DNA of 64,000 bases from JABCYV01 sp963729325 (GCA_963729325.1 CAVSNS010000021.1:49505-113504), one strand, 5' to 3'. Counted from the first letter of the stretch, positions 17,238-27,546 are shown. Translations and numbers: made by a program. Notes: a model not told the origin generated them from the sequence alone.

Positions 17238-17972
17238 ATGTGCGACGACGATATCCCAGCGTTGCTGAAGGCGCTCCGGAATCAATCCCAAACCTTCGTT
17301 AAGGAAAAGCGGATGCCACTGATGGCGGAAGACCTGGTGAAGTCTCAGGCTAGTGAGCGACGGGTGGCTCTGGGCGAACGGCGGCGCGTGGCTGAGATGT
17401 CCCCGGAAGAGATGCGGCTAGAACTACTCACCTCCGAAGTGACAGGGCTACCGAACCGTCGCGCTTTTGCTGAAGCAGGAGCAGCACTTGCCGTCGCCAT
17501 GTCCGACGTAGATGGGCTCAAAGCCTTGAACAAATATGGGTACGAGACGGGAAATGCCGTTCTCAAGGCGAAGGCTGAAGCTCTGCACGAGGCAGGTCTT
17601 GATGCCTATCACGATAAAGGCGATGAGTTCTTGTGTCGTGGTCACAATACCGAGGAGTTGCTGGCTAAGGTCGAATGTGCAAGAACCATCCTTCGAAATC
17701 GAACGATAGTTGTGGAACGGGCCGGTGGCAGCAATCTAAGTTTCACGGGGGTGGACTTCAGCTATGGCGTCGGAAAAGACGTCAATGAGGCGGAACTCTT
17801 ACTCAAGCGGCACAAAGCCGAACGTGAAGCCAGAGGAGAGATAGCGCGGGGCGAACTGCGTGGCATTACCACCATAGGACTGGAACAACCAAAAGATTCA
17901 CCTCAAGAATCAGGCACTTTCGAGCGATTGCCCCGCCTCCTCATTCTTAAGCAACCCCGGGCCACAAAATGA
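17238..17972 (+). CDS. GGDEF-like domain protein with altered signature
   Basis: The middle of this 244-aa protein has the diguanylate cyclase fold signature: 'LLTSEVTGLPNRRAFAEAG', 'VAMSDVDGLKALNKYGYETG' (nucleotide-binding region) and 'AYHDKGDEFLCRG' where GGDEF is expected. The first Gly is Lys, so cyclase activity is doubtful; a role as degenerate GTP or c-di-GMP sensor is possible. The ATG at 17238 is chosen because upstream sequence has no ribosome site. The stop overlaps a possible 24-codon ORF at 17969 by ATGA. Confidence 0.7.
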   Translation: MCDDDIPALLKALRNQSQTFVKEKRMPLMAEDLVKSQASERRVALGERRRVAEMSPEEMRLELLTSEVTGLPNRRAFAEAGAALAVAMSDVDGLKALNKYGYETGNAVLKAKAEALHEAGLDAYHDKGDEFLCRGHNTEELLAKVECARTILRNRTIVVERAGGSNLSFTGVDFSYGVGKDVNEAELLLKRHKAEREARGEIARGELRGITTIGLEQPKDSPQESGTFERLPRLLILKQPRATK

Positions 17973-18196
17973 ACACCCAGCTTCGCCAGCATTACTTCGG
18001 TAACAGCGTCTCAGAAAACAATGAGCATGAGTTGAGGCAATAGGTACTTAGGGATGGAAGAAAAACCATCCATCTTGTGCCTTGTGAACCCCGTTTGGAA
18101 GATACACGCTTCGAGAATATTACCTTCGTAACCACTCGCGTCCCTTTTTGGGGTCTAGCATGTCCGCGTTACGGCAGTACTGAACGGAGAAACAAA

Positions 18197-19495
18197 ATGG
18201 ATCACACCCACTCTGAACTCCCGCCCAGCGATGCCTTTTCCAATGCAATGCTAGCAGTGATCAACGCACTGAAACTGATCAAAGACGATCCGCAGTTACA
18301 GGAAGCGGTAGAAGTCCTGGCACGGAATTCAAAGCTTCAGGAAGCTGCTAGAGCGTTGTCGCGCATGTTCGCCCCCACTGACCCGACCCCGAGGGGCGAT
18401 ATTCATAAGGCAATAGACAACTCGCACTCGGAGTCGATTGAAAGCGATCCGATTGTCTTCCATGAGGTACTCGACCCGAAGATTGACGAGAGTGGATGCT
18501 CGCTGGAGGCTGTTGTAGATGCGCCCTTGCAATCCTTGCCTAGACGGCCGGTGCTGTCGCTGATGGTTCCGCCGACACCAATGAATGGCCGCAACAAATC
18601 CGCACTGGTCATCGAGCACGATCACTCCTTGTCTCGGATGTTTAAGAAATTGTTGGAGTGCGAACACTATGTGGTGCGTACAGCCCGCGATGGTGAAGAC
18701 GCTGTCCATTTGTACAGGGATTGTGCACCGTTCGAAGTGGTCTTAATTGAATACGGAATGCCAAGAAAGCACGGCATTAATGTCGCCCTTGACATTCTCA
18801 AGCAAGACCCAACGCAACCGATGATTATCTTTGCGCCCGACTATCAAAGTGAGGATGACGTGCCGCGCCCGAAGGAATTGATGCATGTTCCTCTTCTGAT
18901 CGACATGAGCAATTCCCGCTTGCGAAAGCTTCTTGAGAGCCTCCAACCTTGGGCAACAAGAGAAGAAGTCGATTCCGCGGTCGAGGCGCTAACCGCTGCT
19001 GGATTGTTGAGGCTGAAACAATTCGGCGAAGGGCTAGTGTGCCTCTCGCGAGGGGCAGACCATAGGACTGGGGAAGACCTGCTTCAGGAAGCATTGCGTT
19101 TGACGTTCGACGGAACTAGACGCTGGAACAAGCGCGTCAGTTTCGAGACTTATCTCACCGGAGTCATAAAAAGCATTTCCCGGCGCAGGAAAGGTGACCG
19201 CGTAACCGAGACGCAAGAGTTTTGTGTGCTCGACAGTTTCGCCGGAAACAAAGTAGCGGCCGACGAACATTTAATTGCGAAGGAACAAATTGCCGAAGCC
19301 TTCGCCGAGTTCACAGACGACATGAGAGCTACTCAAGTACTTCAAGGTTGGTTCGACGGACTGAAGAAAAACGGAATTATGCAAAAGTATGGGCTTAGTG
19401 AGAATCAGTATCGGGCCACGGTGAAGCGAATCCGCATGAAGCTTCTGAGCCCAACAAACGGTGGCGGAGGCGAGAAACATGACGGACAGGACTAA
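18197..19495 (+). CDS. Receiver-like domain fused to a sigma-70-like C-terminal region
   Basis: ATG 18197 follows GGAGAAACAAA. Residues about 1-60 form helices. Residues about 134-225 follow a response-regulator receiver fold ('SALVIEHDHSLSRMFKKLLE', 'VVLIEYGMPRKHGINVALD'). The phospho-acceptor Asp is Glu (E185) and the acidic pair is E140/D142, so it probably cannot be phosphorylated and may mimic the active state. Residues about 280-415 look like a sigma factor: 'RTGEDLLQEALRLTFDGTRR', then a region-4-like helix-turn-helix ('IMQKYGLSENQYRATVKRI'). It is likely a transcription factor of an Acidobacteriota-type fusion. The next gene overlaps its end by 17 nt. Confidence 0.65.
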   Translation: MDHTHSELPPSDAFSNAMLAVINALKLIKDDPQLQEAVEVLARNSKLQEAARALSRMFAPTDPTPRGDIHKAIDNSHSESIESDPIVFHEVLDPKIDESGCSLEAVVDAPLQSLPRRPVLSLMVPPTPMNGRNKSALVIEHDHSLSRMFKKLLECEHYVVRTARDGEDAVHLYRDCAPFEVVLIEYGMPRKHGINVALDILKQDPTQPMIIFAPDYQSEDDVPRPKELMHVPLLIDMSNSRLRKLLESLQPWATREEVDSAVEALTAAGLLRLKQFGEGLVCLSRGADHRTGEDLLQEALRLTFDGTRRWNKRVSFETYLTGVIKSISRRRKGDRVTETQEFCVLDSFAGNKVAADEHLIAKEQIAEAFAEFTDDMRATQVLQGWFDGLKKNGIMQKYGLSENQYRATVKRIRMKLLSPTNGGGGEKHDGQD

Positions 19496-19724
19496 TCACG
19501 TTGAGAAGCTGGACAGAATCATGGAACAGTTGGCCGATTCCGTGCTTGAGTTATCGGATGAGGCGATCCTTGCCGAGATTACCGAGTCTGGGGTCGATCC
19601 GCAACAAGAGGCCGAACGTACGCGCTTGGCGCTTCGACAGGCGTTGAAGACATTGGACAATGTACGCAAAGGCCCAGAGAGAGACCAACACCCGATCCAC
19701 AGAAGAGAAGCGTCTCGTACCTGA
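19479..19724 (+). CDS. Small acidic protein coupled to the receiver/sigma gene
   Basis: The ATG at 19479 lies inside the end of the receiver/sigma gene and has its own ribosome site (GGAGGCGAG). The 81-aa product is helical and acidic ('EKLDRIMEQLADSVLELSDE', 'ESGVDPQQEAERTRLALRQA'). The overlap implies coupled translation, so it may be a partner or anti-sigma-like modulator (inference). Confidence 0.6.
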   Translation: MTDRTNHVEKLDRIMEQLADSVLELSDEAILAEITESGVDPQQEAERTRLALRQALKTLDNVRKGPERDQHPIHRREASRT

Positions 19725-19911
19725 TGTTTTGAAGTCAAGTTCTGAGGGCGACAGGCCGCGAACCAAAAGCGTTGACTTTCTCCTGAGGAGTGCGTTCTCA
19801 GCGGCAGCCTTCTGGATCAGGGCACGATCAAGGAATCCTGCGAGGTTGTTAGTCAACTCCGCAACAAGTAGGGGCAGTATCGTACAAGGAACCGAACCGT
19901 AGGAGGGTAGT

Positions 19912-20106
19912 GTGAATGCTGATGTTCAACGAGTTCGTGAGTGGCTGAGGAGCCAACCATGGGATTTGAGAATGCTGACACTCATCGTGTTGATGACGGA
20001 AACGGTAGGAGAGAAATACGGCAACGAGGCTCGCCTTGTCTTTGATAAAGAGCTAAAAGACGCATACCGCAATGCTTCAGGGTGGAACGCAAAGCACGCA
20101 AACTGA
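19912..20106 (+). CDS. Hypothetical protein, 64 aa
   Basis: The GTG start is chosen for its strong ribosome site (AGGAGGGTAGT). The product is a short helical protein ('VQRVREWLRSQPWDLRMLTL', 'EKYGNEARLVFDKELKDAYR'). It overlaps the next small gene by 25 nt. The function is unknown. Confidence 0.5.
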   Translation: MNADVQRVREWLRSQPWDLRMLTLIVLMTETVGEKYGNEARLVFDKELKDAYRNASGWNAKHAN

Positions 20107-20267
20107 GTCGAATGAAGTCGGCGAACCCCCGAATACGTTCGATACTTGGAGTGAGCGAACCGTACTCATCCGACATCCGGGCAGGCAAGCGTATCCCGCA
20201 TCCACGGCACTGGGAGGCGCTGGCGGAACTTCTCGGAATCATACGAAGGGAGCGTGAGGAGCGCTAA
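20082..20267 (+). CDS. Small HTH-like protein
   Basis: This 61-aa protein from GTG 20082 ends with a helix-turn-helix-like stretch, 'LGVSEPYSSDIRAGKRIPHP' followed by 'RHWEALAELLGI', like the recognition half of Cro/CI-type repressors. It is short of a full XRE domain, so it may be a minimal DNA-binding protein or a fragment. Confidence 0.45.
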   Translation: MERKARKLSRMKSANPRIRSILGVSEPYSSDIRAGKRIPHPRHWEALAELLGIIRREREER

Positions 20268-20483
20268 TGACTGGGGCGACTACCGCAGCAATGAGCGATA
20301 TTGGTGATCTCCCCGCGTGCCTAGCTTATGAATTATGTTCTCCGCAGTCTTTGATGCGCTAGGGCTTCCGCTTTTCAGCACCACACTGAGAATCTGAGTC
20401 AGTTCTTGAACCCAAAGCATTATGTTTTCATAGTCTGCACTGATGATGAGCCCGGTGCAAGCGATCACAAGGTCGGGCTGCTT

Positions 20484-21770
20484 CTCTGCCAGTCTCGCAT
20501 GATCTGTTGAAACCCCACGTCAGCCGGCTGGTGGTCTGCGATCCGCGTAAGGCGGCTCTGTTGAAAGAGGGCAACAAGAGTGACCGGATCGATGCGCGCA
20601 AACTGGCCGAGATGTTACGCACCAACCAACTCAAGCCGGTCTACCACGGAGAGCATGGCATTCCGCACCTTGAAAGAACTGGGGCGCAGTTATCTCACCG
20701 GTCAGCAAAGATGTCACTCGCGCGATGAATCGGATCAAAGCGCTGTATCGCAGCTGGGCGATTCCGTGCAGCGGCAGCTCCGTCTACGCTCCGCGACATC
20801 GCGCCGAGTGGCTGGCCAAGATCGTGGAATTAGGAGTACGGGTGCGAGCCGAGCATTTGTATCAGCAACTGGACAGTCTGCAACCTCTGCGTCTGGAAGC
20901 GCGACGCGAACTCCTGCGAGAGAGCCAGAAGCACGTGGCGGTGAAGTTACTTCGCCAGATTCCTTCGATTGGTCCGATCCGAGCAGCCTTGCTGGTGGCC
21001 TTGTTGCAGACACCCCACCGTTTCCGCAGCAAGCGCCAGTTGTGGGCCTACAGTGGTTTCGCCGTGGAAACTCACGATAGCGGCGAGTACCGCTGGGTGC
21101 GCGGGAAACTGCAACGCAACCGCGAACGCATCACCGTGCGCGGGCTGAATGACAACCACAATCGGGACGTGAAGAATCTCTTCAAGAGAGCGGCCATCTC
21201 TGCCAGCACACGTCCTGGCCCCCTGCAGGATTTTATCTTGCTCGAGTTGCCCCAGGGATGCGGCCGACGATGGCCCGTCTCACCCTGGCGCGGAAGATTG
21301 CCGCGATCACGTTAACCATATGGAAGAAAGGAGTGAGTTCGACCCAAAACAGTTGCGTCGGCAAGCAGTTTGAGCATCGCTGGCTGAAAAAGGCCTTTCC
21401 ATCTCTGGGAGTTCTTTTCTGGGGTGGTCAGTCGAGTTCTGGAGATGCTCGGTTCGAGGGGAGTATCAGTCAATGCGGTCTGGCCTGTGTGCCTCGGCAC
21501 CGAGTCACCCATTACACCTTATGCCCCCTCGGATAACCAGAAATAGCCATAGGCCATGAGCCTCGGATAGAACCATCGTTGCCTCTGAAGCCACCAGTGG
21601 CTTGCCGCTCTCTCAAACTCGATGGCATCGTCACATCAGGCAGAGGGAACTTACGAGAATGCAAAAGGCAAAATTCTCCAGAGAGGTAGAAATGAAAGTG
21701 GGCTGGATCTCGAGAACCAAATCTCGACCTCCGGTCGACGCGGAGCTTTTTTCTTGACATCCCTTTTTAT
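20484..21770 (+). mobile_element. IS110-family element, decayed
   Basis: The transposase is readable only across four or more frame changes, from about 20500 to the stop at 21373. Its pieces are 'LLKPHVSRLVVCDPRKAALL', 'NKSDRIDARKLAEMLR', 'RTLKELGRSYLT', 'VTRAMNRIKALYRSWAIP', 'LLRQIPSIGPIRAALLVALL' (transposase_20 motif), 'QLWAYSGFAVETHDSGEYRW', 'MARLTLARKIAAITLTIWKK' and 'EFDPKQLRRQAV'. The first ~60 residues with the DEDD start are missing. Sequence to about 21770 looks like the usual 3' non-coding end of such elements. The number of breaks could include sequencing errors, but the missing 5' end makes it non-functional. Confidence 0.8.
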
Positions 21771-21779
21771 AGAACGTTT

Positions 21780-22527
21780 TGACGGGTTCTTGAGTGTAAC
21801 CGCGAGTAGGGTCGAGAACAGGCGCAGTGGTGTAGTCTCCCGGCTGGCGGTTGACGGCGCTTTCGCGCCATCGCCTCAGTCCGGTTTGGCCTGGCTCTGT
21901 TTCCTGTTCCCGCTCATCGAACCGGACAGGCGGATTTCCCGCATCCGGCTCTCGGAAAAGTCGCTCACAATCTTCACGTGTAACGCCGTCTGCGACTCCT
22001 GAACACAACTTGGGGTGGCTAGACGAATCGTCAATCCCCATGTCCTTCGTTGCTTCTTGCGTTCGTCTTTAACTGAGGCCCCTTCCCTCCACCGGAGTTA
22101 CCCGGCTTCGTCGGTAGTACGGACCTCTCCGCCACCCCATACGGCCGGCCTGGCTCTCGCGAGTTGCCAGTTGATCCATACTATGATCACCGCTGGGGCT
22201 TCCCGTGTTGCGTCTGGTCTCCTGTGCCTACATGCCATCGCCATTACCCCCGGCAGGTCCGATGAAGCTTGTTCGCTCGTCGCTCTCCATCGCCTACGGC
22301 CTTCCCTGTGAAAAAGTACGGTCGGCTCATGCAATTGTTGTTTCGGGGCCTGCTCAGCGTTCACTCTCGTTATGGCCTGCAGGCTAGCGGAGTCGCCTAA
22401 GCGACCTTCCCATCGAAAGCTCCGACAGTTTCGTTACCTCCGCTGCCGTTTCGATTGCTTCCGGGTGGAGCGAAGCAGTTCCCGGGCGGAGTGCGCCGCT
22501 GAAGTCCAGCGCCTTTCACGGCGCACT
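21780..22527 (-). mobile_element. Group II intron remnant without reverse transcriptase
   Basis: The minus strand holds a sequence that matches intron RNA structure and not protein. The key evidence is a domain V-like hairpin at 21919-21951 and a long structured region upstream of it. Near 22492-22527 a hairpin with arms AGTGCGCCG / CGGCGCACT contains GTGCG, a group II 5'-end-like start; that boundary is tentative. No maturase ORF is present, so this is an ORF-less or deleted intron. It directly follows the IS110 element. Confidence 0.5.
21919..21951 (-). ncRNA. Group II intron domain V
   Basis: This 33-nt hairpin begins GAGCCGGATGCGG, has a GAAA-containing loop, and ends CTGTCCGGTTC. It shows the AGC triad, the two-part stem and the internal bulge of domain V, the catalytic core of group II introns (normally 34 nt). 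Confidence 0.65.
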
Positions 22528-22612
22528 TTTTCGCCAACAACCCTATTGAGATAACGCCAACTCCACGGCTTTCATTGACTTGCCCGTTTCACAGACGTAA
22601 GATTTTGCGCCA

Positions 22613-25320
22613 GTGATCGGCCAAACCATCTCGCACTACCGCATTATCGAGAAGCTGGGTGGCGGAGGAATGGGGGTGGTCTACAAGGCAGAAGACGTCT
22701 ACCCTACATCGGTTTGTCGCCCTGAAGTTTCTGCCCGACGAGTTCGCCCAGGACCCCCAAGCCTTGGCCCGATTCCAGCGGGAGGCTCAGGCGGCCTCAG
22801 GTCTGAACCATCCTAATATCTGCACGATCCACGAGATCGGGCAGCAAGATGGGCAGCCCTTCCTCGTCATGGAGTTTCTGGACGGGCAGACGCTGAAGCA
22901 CCGCATCGCTGAAAAGCCGGTCGAGACTGAAACCTTGCTCAGCTTGGCAATTGAGATTGCCGACGGACTTGATGCAGCGCATTCCGAAGGAATCATCCAT
23001 CGCGATATAAAACCAGCAAATATCTTCGTGACCAAACGTGGGCACGCGAAGATTCTGGACTTTGGCCTCGCTAAGGTGACGCTTCCCGACAGCACTGCGA
23101 GCCAGGTTGCTGCGCAGAAAACGCAATCCTCCTCCGAGGTTGGTGAGGAACTTCTCACTAGCCCAGGCACGGCGATGGGAACGATAGCCTACATGTCGCC
23201 GGAACAGGCGCGGGCCAAAGACCTGGACGCGCGCAGTGACCTATTCTCGTTCGGCGCCGTGCTCTACAACATGGCGACGGGTAAGCTTCCGTTTCAGGGC
23301 GGCAGTTCCGCGGAGATATTCAAAGCCATCCTGGACGCGGCACCAGTCCCAGCTGTGCGTCTGAATCCGACGGTTCCCGCGGAACTGGAACGAATCATTA
23401 ATAAGGCCTTGGAGAAAGACCGCAATCTTCGCTACCAGAGCGCGGCGGAAATGCGAGCTGATCTACAACGACTGAAGCGGGATACGGATTCCGGACGCTC
23501 CGCCGCAATCGGAATTGCAAGTTCTGGGAGCGCGGTGGGAGAGCAGCAAGATTTTGTAGCTGGTCGAAAACCTTCGGCCCTCGCAACCCAGGAACGGGAT
23601 GGTGCTGCTCCAGGCAAGAAATGGATTTGGACGGCAGCGGCGGTAATTGTCGCCACACTGGCTGCTGCGCTCATATTCTCGTGGAATAGCCTATACGCGG
23701 TACCCACGGTGGAAGCTATTACCCAATTGACCGATGATGGTAAGCCAAAACCCAATTGGAGTTATTTAGAGACTGACGGATCGCGAGTTTACTTCAACGA
23801 AGGTACGAGCGGAAACTTCAGAGTCGCAGAAGTTGCGACAAACGGGGGTGCCACTGCGGTCGTGTCGACTCCGTCGTTGAATCAGCGGATCTTGGATCTA
23901 TCGCCCGATGGTTCGGCTCTGCTCGCAATGTCTGGTCGAGATGAGGCAGAGATATTTCTGGCGGAACCTTATTCTCTGTGGGAGCTTCCGCTGCCGGCGG
24001 GAGAACCGCGCCAACTCGCTGGACTCCGGGCTCAAGATGGAAGCTTTGCGCCGGACGGGCGCATGCTCTTTGCTCAAGGCGGAGGTCTCTACCTCGCGCA
24101 AAGAGATGGCTCGAATCCTCGCGAAGTGATCAGCGGCTTAAGCGGCTTCATCCGCGAGCCAAGCTTTTCTCCCGACGGGCAGCAGATTGTATTCACGTTA
24201 TATTCCCAATCTCGCCACCCGGTTTCGATTGATGAGGTCAGGGCGGATGGTTCCGGCTTACACGCGATTGTGAACGACGGCGCAACAGGAGAGGTCTGTT
24301 GTGCCCGCTGGGCCCCAGATGGCAGATACATCATCTTTTCAAAGGTTCACCAAGGCCAGCGAGATATTTGGGCACTTCTGATGAACCCCGGCATCTTCCA
24401 ACGCCACCAGAAGCCCGTTCAGCTCACCAACGGGCCGCTGTCCTGTGGCGGTCCTGTCGTCAGCCGCGATGGAAAGCAGATCTTTGCCGTTGGCTCCAAA
24501 GAGCGCAGCGAATTGGTCCGCTACGATGCAAATTCGGGACAATTCGTTCCTTTTCTTGCAGGCATCTCGGCTTTCAGTCCCTCATTCTCCAGTGATGGAA
24601 AATGGGTCGCCTATGCTCTTACCCGGATCACATGCTGTGGCGCAGCCGTAGCGACGGAACCGACCGCTTGCAGCTCACGTTTCCCCCGATGAAGGTGCTG
24701 TATCCTTTCATCTCCCCAGACGGAAAGCGTGTCGTATTTGGGAATACTGATTGGGAGACCTATATAGTCAGCATGGATGGGGGCCCGCCTCGAATGGTTA
24801 TCGAGGAAAGATTCGGCTTGCGGCAAATTGGTCTCCTGATGGAGACTCCTTGGTTTACACGGATCCCCAAACCGTACACCCGCAGTTGTGGGTGCTTAAT
24901 CTCCGAACGGGGGCGCGTTCTGTCGTCAATGAGTCGCAAGGCCTGGTTGGCGGGCAATGGATCACGCAAGACAGGCTCGTGGCCTCGCGTACGGTTTCAG
25001 CGACCATGCAGGTTTTTGATTTGAAAACACAAAAATGGTCGGACTTGGCGCCGGGAACGATACCAAATACCATCGTCAACTGGCTCCATTCACCTGATTA
25101 CAAGTATTTGTACCTGGTGGCCGGAGGCGCGAAGCCAGAGGTTTTACGCGTCCGGCTCGCTGATGGCAAGTTAGAAACCATCGCCAGCCTGAAAGACTTG
25201 CGCCAAGCGCCAGGTCTAAACGGAAATACCCAAATCGGTGTCGCCCCAGACGGATCGCCAATTTTTAGCCGCGATATCGGCACGCAAGAGGTCTACGCGC
25301 TCACGCTGAAGTGGCCGTGA
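22613..25320 (+). CDS. Ser/Thr protein kinase with PD40/WD40-like repeats (frameshifted)
   Basis: GTG 22613 starts 'MIGQTISHYRIIEKLGGGGM' (Gly-rich loop). After a slip near 22705 the catalytic domain continues: 'FVALKFLPDEF' (Lys), 'IIHRDIKPANIFV', 'ILDFGLAK', 'MSPEQARAKD'. A membrane helix ('WTAAAVIVATLAAALIFSW') separates it from an extracytoplasmic beta-propeller with repeated 'SPDG' strands. Two more slips, near 24615 and 24815, are needed to reach the end ('EVYALTLKWP'). The architecture is the common Acidobacteriota sensor kinase; ligand and targets are unknown. Each break is a one-base event, so the gene may be intact in the cell. Confidence 0.8.
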
Positions 25321-25870
25321 GCTGGTGGAAAATGCGGTTGAAGAATCGCAGCGCACGGGCAGTTCTCGGCTTGGGTGGGCCTCATTAATCCGGCCCTTCT
25401 CGCTCGTGCGCCGCCCGGCGATGGCTGTCTGGCGCACCAAGTCCGCTTTGCAAGCCTCATCTATGGCCGCCAGGTTTACCGCTTCTGCTTCGCGACACCG
25501 GAACCCAAGAAATTTACGCCCTTGATTGGCAAGCCCCATAACTCCCGCACGCCGCTGATCTACGTCACTTGCACCGCAGAGCTAGAACTTCACCGAGGGT
25601 CTCTTTGTAAAGAAGGTGCCATTCTATCGACGAGCCAATCCGCACCTCGTGATGACTGTTGCAATCACCCGTTAGCACAAGCTTGCGCCGTTTCTTCGCC
25701 CTCTCAGCAGCCATTGCGCTGAACATCCGCCTAAGGGTCTGCCTGGCAGTAGCGACCCCATTCGACAGGATGGCCTGCAAGGTCAAGTCTTGGCTACCAT
25801 AATTGAGTCGGCTTGAATGACACCTTTGATCTTCAATGCGGTGAGCATCGGAAAGACTTGGGCCGAGTGC
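25321..25870. other. Stretch without a convincing gene
   Basis: Open frames exist on both strands (for example 25375-25722 plus and 25565-25786 minus), but none has a ribosome site, a recognisable motif or consistent composition. The stretch may hold the left end of the integrase module. Confidence 0.25.
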
Positions 25871-26071
25871 TCACTCCTTCGCCACTGGCTCTCCTGCATC
25901 TTCCTGCGCCTTGATCCAGGCGAGGAGTTCAGTTCGGCGGATGCGAGGGCCAGCATGGTAACTCGTTTTCGGAAACGGGAAATGGGCAGCGGCCCTCGTC
26001 CGTGCTCTATTCCAGTAATGGACAGTGGACACATCGACATTGAGATATGCCGCTACATCGCCGTATGTCAT
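25871..26071 (-). CDS. Small HTH (excisionase/MerR-like) DNA-binding protein
   Basis: This 66-aa protein has the winged-helix pattern of excisionase-type proteins: 'MTYGDVAAYLNVDVSTVHYW' (helix-turn-helix) followed by 'AAHFPFPKTSYHAGPRIRRT' and 'ELLAWIKAQEDA'. It is co-oriented with the integrase upstream, with one 53-aa ORF between them, so a role as recombination directionality factor or element regulator is likely. Confidence 0.7.
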   Translation of the reverse strand: MTYGDVAAYLNVDVSTVHYWNRARTRAAAHFPFPKTSYHAGPRIRRTELLAWIKAQEDAGEPVAKE

Positions 26072-26082
26072 CCACTCGTTTC

Positions 26083-26244
26083 CTAATCGACCTGTTCAAA
26101 CTGGATGGTGATTTTGTCAGGCTGTTCGCCGAAGGCACCTTCGGATGCCGTGATCTTCGGTTTCCCGCCGAAGACCCGCTTGATAGTCTTGAGGAAGTCG
26201 CGGTCGAATACTTTCCGCAGTGTAATTTCCGTTTTGTCATTCAT
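26083..26244 (-). CDS. Small protein in the integrase module, 53 aa
   Basis: A minus-strand frame from ATG (complement of 26242-26244) reads 'MNDKTEITLRKVFDRDFLKT', 'IKRVFGGKPKITASEGAFGE' and ends 'DKITIQFEQVD'. Composition and the tight packing (11 nt before the HTH gene, 63 nt after the integrase) support coding. The function is unknown. Confidence 0.5.
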   Translation of the reverse strand: MNDKTEITLRKVFDRDFLKTIKRVFGGKPKITASEGAFGEQPDKITIQFEQVD

Positions 26245-26307
26245 TGGCCGACCCCGTCTTCAAGTTGTAACGAATGTGCTCGAAACTTTCGACCTTCAGT
26301 CAGTCTA

Positions 26308-27546
26308 TCAGCTGCCTTCTCGCCTATCCCGCTCCCGTGCATCGTGATTGAGCGTGCCATCTTTGATGAGATAGAATTTCTCGATAACCGCTTCCGTGTT
26401 GCCCGCAAATTCAGCCGCTTCCGAGAGCGTCCATTTTCTAATGTTGACTCGGTTGCTGATTGCTCCGCGACGCAAGGAATAGAAATCATTCCACTCGGTG
26501 CCATATTTTTCGCAGCATGGGAACGATGATACGGTTTACGAGGTTCGCCATGTGGACGGGATTGCCGTCACGATTTGGGAAAACCCAGCCTGATTGCGGC
26601 GAACCGTTGACTGCCCACCACGCCCGCAGGATGCCAGTCAATTTGTCGTCATAGTGGACGATTCGATTCTTTTCCGTCTTGGTCTTCTCTTTCGTCTTGC
26701 CGTAGACATGTGCGCGACGGATAGTCATCTGGGCAGTATATCGAGATTGACCGATCCCCATTGCAATCCTGAGATTTCTGACGGTCGCAGTCCAGCGTAA
26801 ATTCCGACAGCGAGTGCAGTCTGTGCCAACTGGACAGACCAGTCATCCCGCCCACCGCGCTCCGATTCAAGATTTGAAATGAGGATTTCGATGTCCTTCT
26901 CCGTCGCTGCTGGACCTTGTTCGGCAGAGATGGCGGGAGCGTCTGAGACCTTGATTTGGTTCCAAGGGTTGTATAATCGGACGGTCTTGTCGTCTTCCTT
27001 GAGGTTCTTTTCTTTTCTGATAAATCTGGCAAAAATTCCCGACGCCGCACTGTGGATGTGTCGTAAAGTATTCGAGCCGAGTGGGGTGCCATCTTCCTTA
27101 CGGAGAGATTCGAGGAAATCTTGGCCGAGGTACGGCTGGTAGTTCCTGAACGTCTTCGTCCCGTTGAAGTGGTCACACAAATACGAATCCCAGTATTGCT
27201 TATAACTCACCAGCGTGGCGTGGCTCTTCTGACCTGTCGCGACGAGTGATTCGAGCCAAGGGAGAAATTTGCGTTCGTAAAATTCGGTCACTGTGATATC
27301 AGCCGTGGGTGCTTCCACGACGACACCTGCAGCAGCTTTGGCTTCCCACTCCTCGACCTGTTTCTTCTTGTTGATGTAAAGTTGTTCGATAGCGGAGCAC
27401 TCGGTCGAAGTGTGGATGTCATCTTTGCGTGCGAGGAGAACAGACTGCTGCTTGCGGGCTGGCAATGGGTGCCCTGTCCGCACATCAACAGTCGCATACG
27501 TTTTCCAGTGGAACCCGCCAGATGCGGCTAAGATAAACCCTCTCAT
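26308..27546 (-). CDS. Tyrosine recombinase (phage-type integrase), two frameshifts
   Basis: The 273-aa N-terminal piece contains the SAM-like arm/core-binding domain and the first catalytic Arg ('AGLRPSEISGLQW'). After a slip near 26740 the frame continues 'MTIRRAHVYGKTKEKTKTE' and 'SGWVFPNRDGNPVHMANLVN'. After a second slip at an A-homopolymer near 26510 it reads 'GTEWNDFYSLRRGAISNRV' (second Arg) and 'AAEFAGNTEAVIEKFY' (catalytic Tyr), ending at 26308. Rejoined it is about 413 aa with all main motifs, so the enzyme may be intact in the organism. It defines an integrative module inserted between two kinase genes. Confidence 0.8.

Noticed and set aside
17969..18043. 24-codon ORF overlapping the GGDEF-like stop by ATGA
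   Set aside because: It is too short to judge and has no conserved feature; noted only for its coupled position.
21753..21775. TTGACA followed by TATAGA, a possible promoter
   Set aside because: The spacing is only 8 nt, too short for a sigma-70 promoter; the sequence is part of the IS110 end.
21622..22364. ORFs of 73-136 codons on both strands in the intron region
   Set aside because: The region is structured intron-like RNA with a domain V; these open frames have odd composition and no ribosome sites.
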